A stretch of 64,000 bases of DNA. Origin: Silvimonas iriomotensis. GTDB lineage: Bacteria > Pseudomonadota > Gammaproteobacteria > Burkholderiales > Chitinibacteraceae. Numbering within the stretch: position 1 is the stretch's first letter; each line of letters opens with the position of its first letter. The stretch covers positions 62,001 through 126,000 of the forward strand of contig NZ_BMLX01000008.1 in the NCBI RefSeq assembly GCF_014645535.1, in the 5' to 3' direction. The notes below the pieces were generated by a model. The model was not told the DNA's origin. It ran no database searches and worked only from the letters and a program-made list of their open reading frames with translations. The position numbers were made by a program, and so were the translations under genes. Below are positions 39,534 to 51,467 of this stretch, one piece after another.

Positions 39534-40955
39534 ATGTCTGCACTGGAAAACTGCTGGTCCCACTGCCTTACTGAACTGGAGTCCCGCCTTGGGGCCGACC
39601 AGTTCCGTATCTGGATCAAGCCGCTGGTGGCCGAGGTCAACGGCGACAGCCTGAACCTGATCGTCCCCAACCAGATTTTTCTGCAGTTCATCCGCGACCG
39701 TTACCTGGGCGTGATTGAAGAATCCGCCAGTTCCTTCTTTGAAGGTGGTGTGCCCGCGATTTCGCTCAAGGTCGGTTCTGCCGCGCGCAAAGTGCCGGCG
39801 CCGTCGGCCACCCCGCCGCGCCCTGCGGCCGCCCCGACCAGCTACAACCAGCCCGCCAGTGTCGCCACCATTCCGGCGCCTGCGCCCAGCGTGCGCCCGG
39901 CACCGGCCATTCAGGGCGGTTCCACGCACCACGAAACCACGCGTCTGAATCCCGGCTTCACCTTTGAAACGCTGGTGACCGGTAAGGCCAACCAGCTGGC
40001 GCGCGCCGCGGCCCAGCAAGTGGCCGAGAACCCGGGCGTGAGCTACAACCCGTTGTTTGTGTACGGCGGTGTCGGTCTGGGCAAGACCCACTTGATCCAG
40101 GCGATTGGCAACGCGGTGCATCAGCGCAACCCGGCGGCCAAGATCCGCTATATCCACGCCGAAAAGTACGTGGCCGACGTGGTGCGGGCTTATCAGCACA
40201 AGTCGTTTGACGAGTTCAAGCGCTACTACCATTCGCTGGATCTGTTGCTGATCGACGATATCCAGTTCTTTGTCGGCAAGGACAAAACGCAGGAAGAATT
40301 CTTCTACGCCTTCAACGCGCTGGTGGAAGGCCACAAGCAGATCATCATCACCTCGGATCGCTACCCCAAAGAGATCGACGGCCTGCAAGACCGGCTGGTG
40401 TCGCGGTTCTCCTGGGGCCTGACGGTTGCCATTGAGCCGCCGGAACTGGAAATGCGCGTGGCCATCCTGATGATGAAAGCCGAGCGCGAGAACTTCAAAC
40501 TCGATTCGACCGTGGCGTTTTTTATCGCCAAGCACATCCGCTCCAACGTGCGTGAACTGGAAGGCGCGCTCAAGCGCGTGCTGGCCTATGCCCGCTTCAC
40601 CAACCAGGCACTGACGCTGGAAGCCGCCAAAGAAGCGCTGCGCGACATTCTGGCCTCTGGCAACCGCCAGATCACGGTGGAGAACATCCAGAAAACCGTG
40701 GCGGACTTCTACAAGATCAAGGTTGCGGACATGCACTCCAAAAAGCGCACGCGTGATATCGCCCGCCCGCGCCAGATTGCCATGTCGCTGACCAAGGAAC
40801 TCACGCCGATGTCATTGCCGGCCATTGGCGATGCCTTTGGCGGCCGCGATCACACCACGGTGCTGCACGCCTGCCGCACCATTGAAACCCAGCGCAGCAG
40901 CGACAGCGAACTCTCGCACCAGTACAACGTGCTGCTGCAGATGCTGCGCAGCTGA
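39534..40955 (+). CDS. dnaA: Chromosomal replication initiator protein DnaA
   Basis: DnaA binds origin boxes and opens the DNA. The 473-residue protein has domain I (MSALENCWSHCLTELE), a Pro/Ala-rich linker (about residues 85-135), the AAA+ domain with Walker A GGVGLGKTHLIQA and Walker B LLLIDDIQFF, and domain IV with the DNA-binding signature FGGRDHTTVLHACRTIE. No clear Shine-Dalgarno was seen before ATG 39534. Unusually, dnaN does not follow; a terminator and a convergent peroxidase gene do. Confidence 0.98.
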   Translation: MSALENCWSHCLTELESRLGADQFRIWIKPLVAEVNGDSLNLIVPNQIFLQFIRDRYLGVIEESASSFFEGGVPAISLKVGSAARKVPAPSATPPRPAAAPTSYNQPASVATIPAPAPSVRPAPAIQGGSTHHETTRLNPGFTFETLVTGKANQLARAAAQQVAENPGVSYNPLFVYGGVGLGKTHLIQAIGNAVHQRNPAAKIRYIHAEKYVADVVRAYQHKSFDEFKRYYHSLDLLLIDDIQFFVGKDKTQEEFFYAFNALVEGHKQIIITSDRYPKEIDGLQDRLVSRFSWGLTVAIEPPELEMRVAILMMKAERENFKLDSTVAFFIAKHIRSNVRELEGALKRVLAYARFTNQALTLEAAKEALRDILASGNRQITVENIQKTVADFYKIKVADMHSKKRTRDIARPRQIAMSLTKELTPMSLPAIGDAFGGRDHTTVLHACRTIETQRSSDSELSHQYNVLLQMLRS

Positions 40956-40975
40956 TCCGCGCGGTCCTGATCAAC

Positions 40976-41004
40976 AAAAAGCCCGACAACATGTCGGGCT
41001 TTTT
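40976..41004. terminator. Terminator between dnaA and the Dyp peroxidase gene
   Basis: AAAAAGCCCGAC, loop AACAT and GTCGGGCTTTTT form a strong stem with A and T runs on both sides. It can end dnaA on the plus strand and the peroxidase group on the minus strand. Confidence 0.92.
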
Positions 41005-41021
41005 GTTGGTTGGCGACGCAA

Positions 41022-41963
41022 TCAGCCTTGCCTGGCACCGGCCAGGCTGGCCAGTTTCTCCCGGCTGGGCGCAAAGAACGCCACACCGCTCACCGCGCGG
41101 GTGTAGTTGAGCATATGGTCAACACGGCCATCAAAAGTGGGGGCGACCATGCGCGTCAGCATCTTTTCAAAGATATCCGGCGTGCGGGCATAAGAGGCAA
41201 AGTACAGACCGCGATCACCGGCGGGCGAACCATACGGCAACGAGTGCCGCAGCATTTCCAGTTCTTCGCCGTTTTCTTCAATCACCACGCGGGCAATGTG
41301 TGCGGTGCGCGGCTTGTGTTCGTCGTCCATCTCTTCGTTGTGCGCCTTGGTGCGGCCCATGATGGCTTCTTGCTGCTTTACGGGCAGCTTGGTCCATTGC
41401 TCCAGCCGGTGCACATAGCGCTGCACGTGCAGATAGCTGCCACCGGCCCACTCGGCGTCTTCCTCGCCCACGACGGCGGCGGCGGTGCGGTCTTCATCGC
41501 CTTCCGGGTTTTCGGTGCCGTCCACAAAGCCGGTCAGATCACGTTTGTCGCGATAGCGGAACCCGTTTACGGATTCGACCACTTCAAACCAGTCGCCCAG
41601 CTGCACTGCCAGATGGTCGGCAAATTCAAAAATCAGGTCATAGCGCTCGCCGCGGATATGCAGCAGCAAGTCGCCATCTGTGGCCGGGGCCGGGTGGATG
41701 GCGCCGGCAATGCGCGGAAACGGCCGCAACAAGGCCGGACGGCCGGATTCAAAAATCTCGGCCCAGCAATCACTGCCGATGGCCAGCACGGCACTGATGC
41801 CCGCTTCTTTGTTGCCGGCGGCCAGGGTTTCTATCCGCTCGGGAATCTGCCCCAGCAAGCTGCGCAAGGCCGGGTCGCCGCGACGGCCCAGACGGCGGCG
41901 CAAGGTCAGGAAAATTGCGTGGGTGGACGCAACAGGCAAAATGCCGCGCTGTGGCGTAGGCAT
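41022..41963 (-). CDS. Dyp-type haem peroxidase
   Basis: This 313-residue protein matches the YfeX-like dye-decolourising peroxidases. The signature GFVDGTENP carries the catalytic Asp, and the proximal haem His is in PRTAHIARVVI, with an Arg further on in RHSLPYGSPAGDRGLYF. There is no signal peptide, so it should be cytoplasmic, and no encapsulin gene is nearby. It is followed by an esterase and preceded by the dnaA terminator. The physiological substrate is unknown for this family. Confidence 0.93.
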   Translation of the reverse strand: MPTPQRGILPVASTHAIFLTLRRRLGRRGDPALRSLLGQIPERIETLAAGNKEAGISAVLAIGSDCWAEIFESGRPALLRPFPRIAGAIHPAPATDGDLLLHIRGERYDLIFEFADHLAVQLGDWFEVVESVNGFRYRDKRDLTGFVDGTENPEGDEDRTAAAVVGEEDAEWAGGSYLHVQRYVHRLEQWTKLPVKQQEAIMGRTKAHNEEMDDEHKPRTAHIARVVIEENGEELEMLRHSLPYGSPAGDRGLYFASYARTPDIFEKMLTRMVAPTFDGRVDHMLNYTRAVSGVAFFAPSREKLASLAGARQG

Positions 41964-41965
41964 GT

Positions 41966-42541
41966 CTAGCTTTCTCCTTGAGCGAAGTCCCAGATTTGCG
42001 GCAGGTAATCACCATACCGCTGGAACGAATGATCGCCGCCTTCAATGACGGTTTGTGCACTGCCCGCGTATTTGGCCACCGCTTCGCGATAGTCCAGCGT
42101 TTCGTCGCCGGTCTGCACCATGAGCCAGTAGCGCGCAGGGTCGCTGATCTTACGCTCGAAGTGTTTCAGGTGCTCGCCGAATACCGCGTCAATCTGATGA
42201 ATCTCACCAGTCTGGTAATTACGTTGCAGCCCGACATACTGGTTGATCAGCACATAGGGGTGAACGGCCGGGTTGACCAGCACCGCGCTGCCTCCGAACT
42301 CTTCTACCGCCCAGGTGGCAAAGTAGCCCCCCAGCGAGCTGCCGATAAAGCACACCGGCTCGCCGTGCAGTTTGTCGATGGCAAGGCGGATTTCCGTGGC
42401 GGCCTCAAACGGCTCCATCGGCAATTGCGGGCAGTGAAAAAAATCCGAATAACCGTGTTCAGCCATCCAGACCGCTGTTTCATTGGCCTTGTGCGAAAAC
42501 GGACTCGACAAAAACCCGTGCAGATACATGAGATGAACCAT
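41966..42541 (-). CDS. YqiA/YcfP family alpha/beta hydrolase (esterase)
   Basis: This 191-residue protein is a small alpha/beta hydrolase. It starts MYLHGFLSSPFSHKA, has the nucleophile elbow GSSLGGYFATWA with Ser in GxSxGG, an acid in QTGDETLDY and the catalytic His in GGDHSFQRY. This is the pattern of E. coli YqiA, a broad esterase. It lies 2 bases upstream of the Dyp peroxidase gene, so the two are probably co-translated. The true substrate is unknown. Confidence 0.88.
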   Translation of the reverse strand: MVHLMYLHGFLSSPFSHKANETAVWMAEHGYSDFFHCPQLPMEPFEAATEIRLAIDKLHGEPVCFIGSSLGGYFATWAVEEFGGSAVLVNPAVHPYVLINQYVGLQRNYQTGEIHQIDAVFGEHLKHFERKISDPARYWLMVQTGDETLDYREAVAKYAGSAQTVIEGGDHSFQRYGDYLPQIWDFAQGES

Positions 42542-42571
42542 GGTGGCGCTCGCAGTACGGGTGAAGTGGGT

Positions 42572-43549
42572 TCAAGGCAGCAATACGATGGAGCCCGTGG
42601 TCTGGCGGCCTTCCAGATCCCGGTGCGCCTTGGCCGCGTCGGCCAGCGCATAACGCTGGTGGACCTCGGCTTTGACGGCGCCATTGGCAACAACCGAGAA
42701 ATAATCAGCGGCTGTCGCCAGCAATTCCTCACGCGTTGCGGTGTAATGCCCCAGCGTCGGGCGCGTCAGAAAGAGCGAGCCTTTTTGCGACAGAATGCCC
42801 GGCGAGAACGGCGGCACCGCGCCAGAGGCATTACCAAAACTGACCAACATGCCGCGCGGCGCCAGGCTATCGAGCGAGCCTTCAAATGTCGCCTTGCCCA
42901 CGCCGTCATACACCACCGGCACGCCTTTGCCGTCAGTCAGCGCGCGCACTTGTTCGGCAAAGCTGCCCTGGGTGTAGTCGATGACATGATCGCAGAACGG
43001 GGCCACCAGTCTGGCCTTGGCCGCAGAACCCACCGTGCCGATCACGCGCGCGCCCAGCGTGCGTGCCCACTGGGTGGCGATCTGGCCCACGCCGCCGGCT
43101 GCGGCATGAATCAGCACCGTCATGCCCGGTTCAACCTTGAACGTACGCTTGAGCAGGTATTGCGCGGTCATGCCGCGCAGCAACGTCCCGGCGGCGACTT
43201 CATCCGGTACTGCGTCCGGCACCGGTACAAGGCGGGCCGCCGCGATATTGCGGTGAGACGAATACGAGCCGATCGGGCCGCCGGCATACGCTACGCGATC
43301 TCCCACCTTGAATTCGGTCACGCCCTCGCCCAGCGCTTCCACGACCCCGGCGGCTTCCTGGCCAATGCCGGACGGCAGCGGCACGGCGTACAAACCGCTG
43401 CGGTGATAGGTATCAATGAAATTCACACCCACCGCCACATGGCGCAAACGCACTTCGCCGGGGCCGGGCTGGTCGGGGATATCGGTATCGCCATAACGCA
43501 GCACCGACGCATCGCCAGTCTGCTCAAAACGGATGGCCTGTACTTTCAT
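42572..43549 (-). CDS. qor: NADPH:quinone oxidoreductase
   Basis: This 325-residue zinc-free medium-chain dehydrogenase matches the Qor family. It has VGVNFIDTYHRSGLYAVPLPSGIGQEAAG, the nucleotide-binding VLIHAAAGGVGQIATQWARTLG, and FEGSLDSLAPRGMLVSFGNASG. It reduces quinones by one electron using NADPH. It is 31 bases upstream of the esterase gene on the same strand, making a qor-yqiA-dyp group with a possible redox theme (inference). It is divergent from metH. Confidence 0.93.
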   Translation of the reverse strand: MKVQAIRFEQTGDASVLRYGDTDIPDQPGPGEVRLRHVAVGVNFIDTYHRSGLYAVPLPSGIGQEAAGVVEALGEGVTEFKVGDRVAYAGGPIGSYSSHRNIAAARLVPVPDAVPDEVAAGTLLRGMTAQYLLKRTFKVEPGMTVLIHAAAGGVGQIATQWARTLGARVIGTVGSAAKARLVAPFCDHVIDYTQGSFAEQVRALTDGKGVPVVYDGVGKATFEGSLDSLAPRGMLVSFGNASGAVPPFSPGILSQKGSLFLTRPTLGHYTATREELLATAADYFSVVANGAVKAEVHQRYALADAAKAHRDLEGRQTTGSIVLLP

Positions 43550-43950
43550 GATTTCGCTTCTCCTGTGCGATGTGTTCGCGTGTTCTTTTTGTGGTGACGG
43601 GCCGGGGCTGATACCGCGGCTCCTGTGTGCAAGACCAAGTATCGCCTGATTATGTTCCAGCCGTTGCGCCGGTTTCAGCGCAAGACCGGGTTGTTCTCAA
43701 AGTGGGTTTTTCTGGCCGGTTTTACAAGCACCGGGCCGCAAGCCGGCAAACGCGGCAAACAACACCCGGGCGCGTGACAATTGCACGGGTAATTTTCTGT
43801 TATGCGCCGCGCCAGCGCTTGCCGCAAGCCTAAATCTTCAGGTCAGGCTATCCGCCAATGGAATGAGCGGCCCACCGGCTTTGGCTTTTGCCACCCGCCC
43901 TCATGTTAAAATTGCAGATTCGCCCTGTGAAACCCTTGAGAATCAAGCCC
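43550..43950. other. Non-coding gap between qor and metH
   Basis: No gene is convincing; a 68-codon frame here lacks a ribosome site and family features. The gap holds several GC-rich inverted repeats (for example around 43720-43760) and a TTAAAATT -10-like sequence near 43905. I looked for a cobalamin or S-adenosylhomocysteine riboswitch ahead of metH and could not recognise one. Confidence 0.5.
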
Positions 43951-47667
<3,717 letters not shown>

Positions 47668-47740
47668 GGATCAGCCTGTTCAGATTTCAAAAATGCGATG
47701 CGCCTGCCAGGATATGTCGATCAATCCCTGAGGAAATGCC

Positions 47741-48127
47741 ATGCACAAAACCAGCGGCGATCCCAACCGCCCCGCACCCATCCTGATTGACGAGCGCATT
47801 GCCGAGCTGAACGACTGGCGCGGCGAGACTTTGGCCAGGCTGCGGGCGCTGATGCATGAAGCCATCCCGGAGGTGGTCGAGACCTGGAAATGGGCCGTGC
47901 CGGTGTGGGAACACAACGGCATTATCTGCACCGGGGAGTCTTACAAGGCAGCGGTGAAGCTGACTTTCCCCAAGGGCGCGGCGGTGGCAGACCCCAACAA
48001 ACTGTTCAATTCCAGCCTGGAAGGCAATGCGCGGCGGGCGATTGATTTCAAGGAAGGCGCCACGCTGGATGAAGCGGGGTTGAAGGCTTTGTTTGTGGCC
48101 GCTGCAGCGCTGAACAAGCCCCGCTGA
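47741..48127 (+). CDS. DUF1801 domain protein
   Basis: This 128-residue protein matches the YdhG/DUF1801 group in outline: IDERIAELNDWRGETLARLRALMHEAIPEVVETWKW, PVWEHNGIICTGESYKAAVKLTFPKG, and a C-terminal helix. The fold is small alpha/beta with no assigned reaction. GAGG precedes the ATG. It stands alone between metH and the YhfG-Fic pair and has no known functional link to either. Confidence 0.82.
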   Translation: MHKTSGDPNRPAPILIDERIAELNDWRGETLARLRALMHEAIPEVVETWKWAVPVWEHNGIICTGESYKAAVKLTFPKGAAVADPNKLFNSSLEGNARRAIDFKEGATLDEAGLKALFVAAAALNKPR

Positions 48128-48144
48128 GCAGCGGCAACACCGGC

Positions 48145-48150
48145 TATAAT
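48145..48150 (+). promoter_or_regulatory. -10 element of the yhfG-fic pair
   Basis: A perfect TATAAT lies 28 bases before the antitoxin start. No good -35 hexamer is visible 16-18 bases upstream, where the end of the DUF1801 gene lies. Confidence 0.6.
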
Positions 48151-48178
48151 TGCGCCACGGCTCACACAGAGATTCTTT

Positions 48179-48352
48179 ATGGCAAGCCAGAAAGTCAAAA
48201 CTGAGTACGTCATGAAAACGCGCCTGGCCAACTATAACGCCAGCTTGCGGCTGGAGGGCTATGCCCCGTCTTCGGCCAGGATCATGACGGTCACGGAACT
48301 GGAACAAACCAAGGCGACCCTGATCGCCAAGTACACGCACAAGAGCAAGTAA
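48179..48352 (+). CDS. yhfG: YhfG-like antitoxin of the Fic pair
   Basis: This 57-residue protein is too short for most gene finders. It matches YhfG in the segment TRLANYNASLRLEGYAP and in the later TVTELEQTKATLIAKY helix. Residues 22-27 read S-L-R-L-E-G, which is the (S/T)xxxE(G/N) inhibitory motif whose Glu blocks ATP in the Fic active site. It overlaps the fic start codon by one base (TAATG), as expected for a co-translated pair. Confidence 0.85.
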   Translation: MASQKVKTEYVMKTRLANYNASLRLEGYAPSSARIMTVTELEQTKATLIAKYTHKSK

Positions 48353-48945
48353 TGCGTGACAAGTATGGCGCGGGGCAAGACAGCTATTGCTACCCAGGTA
48401 GCGCCGTACTGAAAAATCAGCTGGGCATCACCGACAACAGCCTCCTGGATGAAGCAGAGCAGGAAATCACCGCCATCAACGCTCAGCTGATCGACCCCAC
48501 CAACCCGCCTTACACGCTACACGATCTGCAAAATATTCACCGGCAACTCTTTGCAGATATTTACGCCTGGGCCGGGGAAATTCGTAGTGTCGATATTTCC
48601 AAAGATGAAACGCGGTTTTGTACTGCCAGCCGGATAGTCTCCGAAGCTACACGCTTGTTTACCAGGATGGAACAAGCCCGATTCTTTGACGGGCTGGCCA
48701 AACCGGAACTGGTAAGTGGTATTGCAGACTTCTACGTGGAGCTGAATGTGATCCACCCGTTCCGGGAGGGTAACGGCCGGGCCCAGCGTATTCTGTTTGA
48801 ACATCTGATTGTGGCTTGTGGTTATGAAATCGACTGGTCTCCCATCACGCAAGAGGAGTGGATTCAAGCCAACATTGCCGGCTACATGGGCGACACCGCG
48901 CCCATGATTGTTCTGTTTGGCCGTTGCATCGGCAATCCTTTGTAG
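48352..48945 (+). CDS. fic: Fic domain AMP transferase toxin
   Basis: This 197-residue protein has the catalytic Fic motif HPFREGNGRAQR (residues 135-146), complete for an active AMPylase. The N-terminal DKYGAGQDSYCYPGSAVLKNQLG and IHRQLFADIYAWAGEIRSVDISK match E. coli Fic. No inhibitory helix is seen within the protein itself, consistent with a separate antitoxin (YhfG). It probably modifies a cellular protein when freed from inhibition; the target is unknown. The next gene starts 3 bases later. Confidence 0.93.
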   Translation: MRDKYGAGQDSYCYPGSAVLKNQLGITDNSLLDEAEQEITAINAQLIDPTNPPYTLHDLQNIHRQLFADIYAWAGEIRSVDISKDETRFCTASRIVSEATRLFTRMEQARFFDGLAKPELVSGIADFYVELNVIHPFREGNGRAQRILFEHLIVACGYEIDWSPITQEEWIQANIAGYMGDTAPMIVLFGRCIGNPL

Positions 48946-48948
48946 ATC

Positions 48949-49947
48949 ATGAACTCATCCCCGCTCAAATCCCGCCTGGCCGATTTTTCCCTGACCGATA
49001 ACGCGCGTTATCTGAAGTTTGCGCTGGCGATGTGGCTGGGGTATTTCCCGGCGTACTGGTACGGCAATAACGAGGTGGCGATTGGTATGGCGACCTCGGC
49101 CATGCTGACTTTGGCACTCGGTAACTCTGTGAACGCGGCGCAGAGTTATTTTTATCAGCGCGTGCTGACCAATGTGATTGCAGTGCCGGTGGGGTGTCTG
49201 GTGTTGTGGCTGACGCATCCGCATTTTGTGCTGGGTGTGGTGCTGGTGCCGATTGTGATTCTGGGGCTGGTGAAACTGCGGCCGCAGTTTTTCCGGCTGA
49301 CCAGCCTGACGGTGGCGATGACGCTGATTTTGTATTCCGGCACGTATATGGAGTTGATCGAGCAGCGGCTGTTCAGCGTCATTGTCGGCATGTTTCTGGG
49401 CTTTGCCATACACAAGCTGATCTTGCCGCCCGATCACGGCCACGAGGCGCACAAGCTGCTGCTGCAGGCGACCGGGGCGGCCACGGCGTGCGTGCGGGCC
49501 AGCCTGGCGGGCGATCAGGCTGCGTTGCCGGCGCTGGAAAAATCCGCCAATGCATTCCGGGCGTCGGTGCAGATGCTGGCGGTGGATCTGAACTCGCTCA
49601 TGCCGTGGCATCTGGAACGATATCGCGCAGATCTGGGCTTGCTCAAAACCCATCAGCAGGTGCTGGATTTTCTGGTGGATTTTGGCAAGTTGATGAAGAC
49701 GTTTGCGGCGGAATACACCAGTGCATCGCCCACGTTCAAGGCCGCGCTGCAAGAGGTGATGTTGCAGATGGCCGCCACGCATGACGCGCTGCTTGCAGGC
49801 CCGGTGCCTGCGGTGCAGGTGTCGGCGTTGCAGCCGCTCACCCAGATGAACCTGGCGGGCAATGTGCATGAGTCGCTGTTCCGCGGCAAGGCGGTGGAAT
49901 ATGCCTTGTTGCTGGAAAAACTCGGCAAGCAGCAGCTCAGCGCGTGA
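48949..49947 (+). CDS. FUSC family membrane protein (aromatic acid exporter-like)
   Basis: This 332-residue protein has six hydrophobic helices in residues 20-160 and a soluble, helix-rich C-terminal half. The N-terminal segment ALAMWLGYFPAYWYGNNEVAIGMATSAMLTL and VIVGMFLGFAIHKLILPPDH fit the FUSC/ArAE half-transporter group. Such proteins export aromatic carboxylic acids or similar compounds. It begins 3 bases after fic and may be read from the same message, an odd pairing. It is convergent with the DUF1223 gene. Confidence 0.8.
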   Translation: MNSSPLKSRLADFSLTDNARYLKFALAMWLGYFPAYWYGNNEVAIGMATSAMLTLALGNSVNAAQSYFYQRVLTNVIAVPVGCLVLWLTHPHFVLGVVLVPIVILGLVKLRPQFFRLTSLTVAMTLILYSGTYMELIEQRLFSVIVGMFLGFAIHKLILPPDHGHEAHKLLLQATGAATACVRASLAGDQAALPALEKSANAFRASVQMLAVDLNSLMPWHLERYRADLGLLKTHQQVLDFLVDFGKLMKTFAAEYTSASPTFKAALQEVMLQMAATHDALLAGPVPAVQVSALQPLTQMNLAGNVHESLFRGKAVEYALLLEKLGKQQLSA

Positions 49948-49956
49948 TGCGGGCGG

Positions 49957-50736
49957 TCAACGCGCGCAATCGGCCGTGCTGACCGCCTGTACTACCTCTG
50001 CCGTTTGCGGGTTTTGCAGCCACGCCACCACGCGCACTTTTTTGCCGGTCGCGGCGGGGATGGCCAGCGTGGTTTGCACGGGGTTGTCGTTGTGGATGGA
50101 CAGCGCCGGGCTCAGGGCACGGACAACGTGCGCATGGGTCAGCGTGGCGCCGCTGTTTTCCCCGGCGACCACATGAGAGACAAGGCCGCCTTCCACCACC
50201 GCCACACGTAGTTGCGCATCCGTTTTCAGCCCGGATGCCTTGGCCGAAACCGTCAGCTTGTTGCCCTCTTGCGGGGTGGCGTCCACATACACGCCGGCCG
50301 GGGCGTTCTGGCGGGTAGCGTTGTTCATCAGGTCATCCAGCCGGCTGCGCCAGTCCAGCAGCGGGGTGCCGTTGATGAAAAAGTGCGGTGTGTACACCAC
50401 GCGCCCGCCAGTGGCGTGAACCATCCATTCCTGAACATCGCCATAGGCCGGGTCGGCAAACGGGTCGCGCCAGCCTTGGTCGTCCCAGTAATTCACGTGC
50501 AGGGCAATGGGGATAATGGCGCCGGTCTGGGCAGACGCGGCGTTGCCCAGTGTGTCCAGGCGGGCGTCGGCGGGCGGGCAGTCTGAACAGCCTTCAGAGG
50601 TAAACAGTTGCACCAGCGCGGCGCGGTGCGTGCCGCTTTGGGCCTGGCATGCGGCGGCAACGGCCTGGGTTGCGGGGAGCAGCGCCAGCGCAGCGCTGGC
50701 AACCAAGTGGGGGAGCTGAAACAACAACGGGCGCAT
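49957..50736 (-). CDS. DUF1223 thioredoxin-like exported protein
   Basis: From ATG 50736, with AGAGGT upstream, the 259-residue protein begins with a signal peptide (LPHLVASAALALLPATQAVAA). The mature part starts with VQLFTSEGCSDCPPADARLDTL, a CxxC thioredoxin-like motif diagnostic of DUF1223, then LHVNYWDDQGWRDPFADPAY and a beta-rich C-terminal half. It may be a periplasmic disulfide or redox protein; no function has been shown for the family. The frame opens 81 codons earlier without support. Confidence 0.88.
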   Translation of the reverse strand: MRPLLFQLPHLVASAALALLPATQAVAAACQAQSGTHRAALVQLFTSEGCSDCPPADARLDTLGNAASAQTGAIIPIALHVNYWDDQGWRDPFADPAYGDVQEWMVHATGGRVVYTPHFFINGTPLLDWRSRLDDLMNNATRQNAPAGVYVDATPQEGNKLTVSAKASGLKTDAQLRVAVVEGGLVSHVVAGENSGATLTHAHVVRALSPALSIHNDNPVQTTLAIPAATGKKVRVVAWLQNPQTAEVVQAVSTADCAR

Positions 50737-50819
50737 GGCAGACCTCTGGTGGCATTTGATATACCCATAGAGTCGTGCAAGACGCCCGTTCATGACACCG
50801 CCTGGCGGCAGAGCCCGCC

Positions 50820-51242
50820 CTAGCCGCGCATGGAGAACATGCGGTCTTTCTCGACCACGGTCTGGCCAATGGGGGCCAGCGCTATCAGCGCCAGTTTCAG
50901 GTGCTGAATGCCAAACGGAATACCAATGATGGTGATGAAGTTGGCAGCCGCGCACAGCACGTGGCCAATGGCCAGCCACCAGCCGCCAAACACAAACCAG
51001 ATCACGTTACCCAGAAAACCCAGCGCGCCAGTGCCAATGTCATGCTTGCCGTTGATATCGCGCCGGTTCACGGCTTCCCGCCCGAACGGCCACAGGGCAA
51101 AACCGCCGATGACAAAGCAGGCCTTTGCCCAGGGAATACCCACAATCGTGATCAGCATGACCAGGCCAGCCAGCCACCAGCCAATGGCCATCCACACGCC
51201 ACCCAGCACAAACCACAGAATATTGCCGATGAACCGCAGCAT
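50820..51242 (-). CDS. yccF: YccF domain membrane protein
   Basis: This 140-residue protein contains two copies of the YccF repeat: IGNILWFVLGGVWMAIGWWLAGLVMLITIVGIPW near the start and LGNVIWFVFGGWWLAIGHVLCAAANFITIIGIPFG later, each two membrane helices. The function is unknown. I use ATG 51242 with AAGGA upstream; sixteen earlier codons are unsupported. It is divergent from the FAD-dependent dehydrogenase gene across a 225-base gap. Confidence 0.9.
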   Translation of the reverse strand: MLRFIGNILWFVLGGVWMAIGWWLAGLVMLITIVGIPWAKACFVIGGFALWPFGREAVNRRDINGKHDIGTGALGFLGNVIWFVFGGWWLAIGHVLCAAANFITIIGIPFGIQHLKLALIALAPIGQTVVEKDRMFSMRG

Positions 51243-51329
51243 TGTTTTTTTCCTTTTTAGAAGAAATGCCGGCGTCAGCCACGCTGACACAAAAGATCAT
51301 AATGGGCTATGCGATGAGGTCAAAGTTCA

Positions 51330-51347
51330 GTCACACCCTGGTGTGAC
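51330..51347. promoter_or_regulatory. Perfect palindrome, possible operator
   Basis: GTCACACCCTGGTGTGAC is a perfect 8-base inverted repeat with a 2-base centre, midway between the divergent yccF and FAD-dehydrogenase genes. TACAAT at 51413-51418 may be the -10 of the latter. The protein that would bind is unknown. Confidence 0.5.
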
Positions 51348-51467
51348 GAGCGTGACAATTACCAGGCCAGCCGCGCGCGTCGCCTCAACCCCGGCCGGGG
51401 CGCGGCATCCGGTACAATGCCGGGTTTGCGGCTGCGCTGGCCGCCACTTTTGTCTGGATCAAACTGA

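Noticed and set aside
39332-39574. 80-codon plus-strand frame over the DnaA box and dnaA start
   Set aside because: TTG start, overlaps the regulatory region and dnaA in another frame, and has no family pattern.
43627-43833. 68-codon plus-strand frame between qor and metH
   Set aside because: No Shine-Dalgarno, no hydrophobic or domain pattern, and weak codon usage.
43550-43950. Possible riboswitch (cobalamin or SAH) ahead of metH
   Set aside because: Several hairpins exist but I could not match the conserved core of either class. A covariance-model search would settle it.
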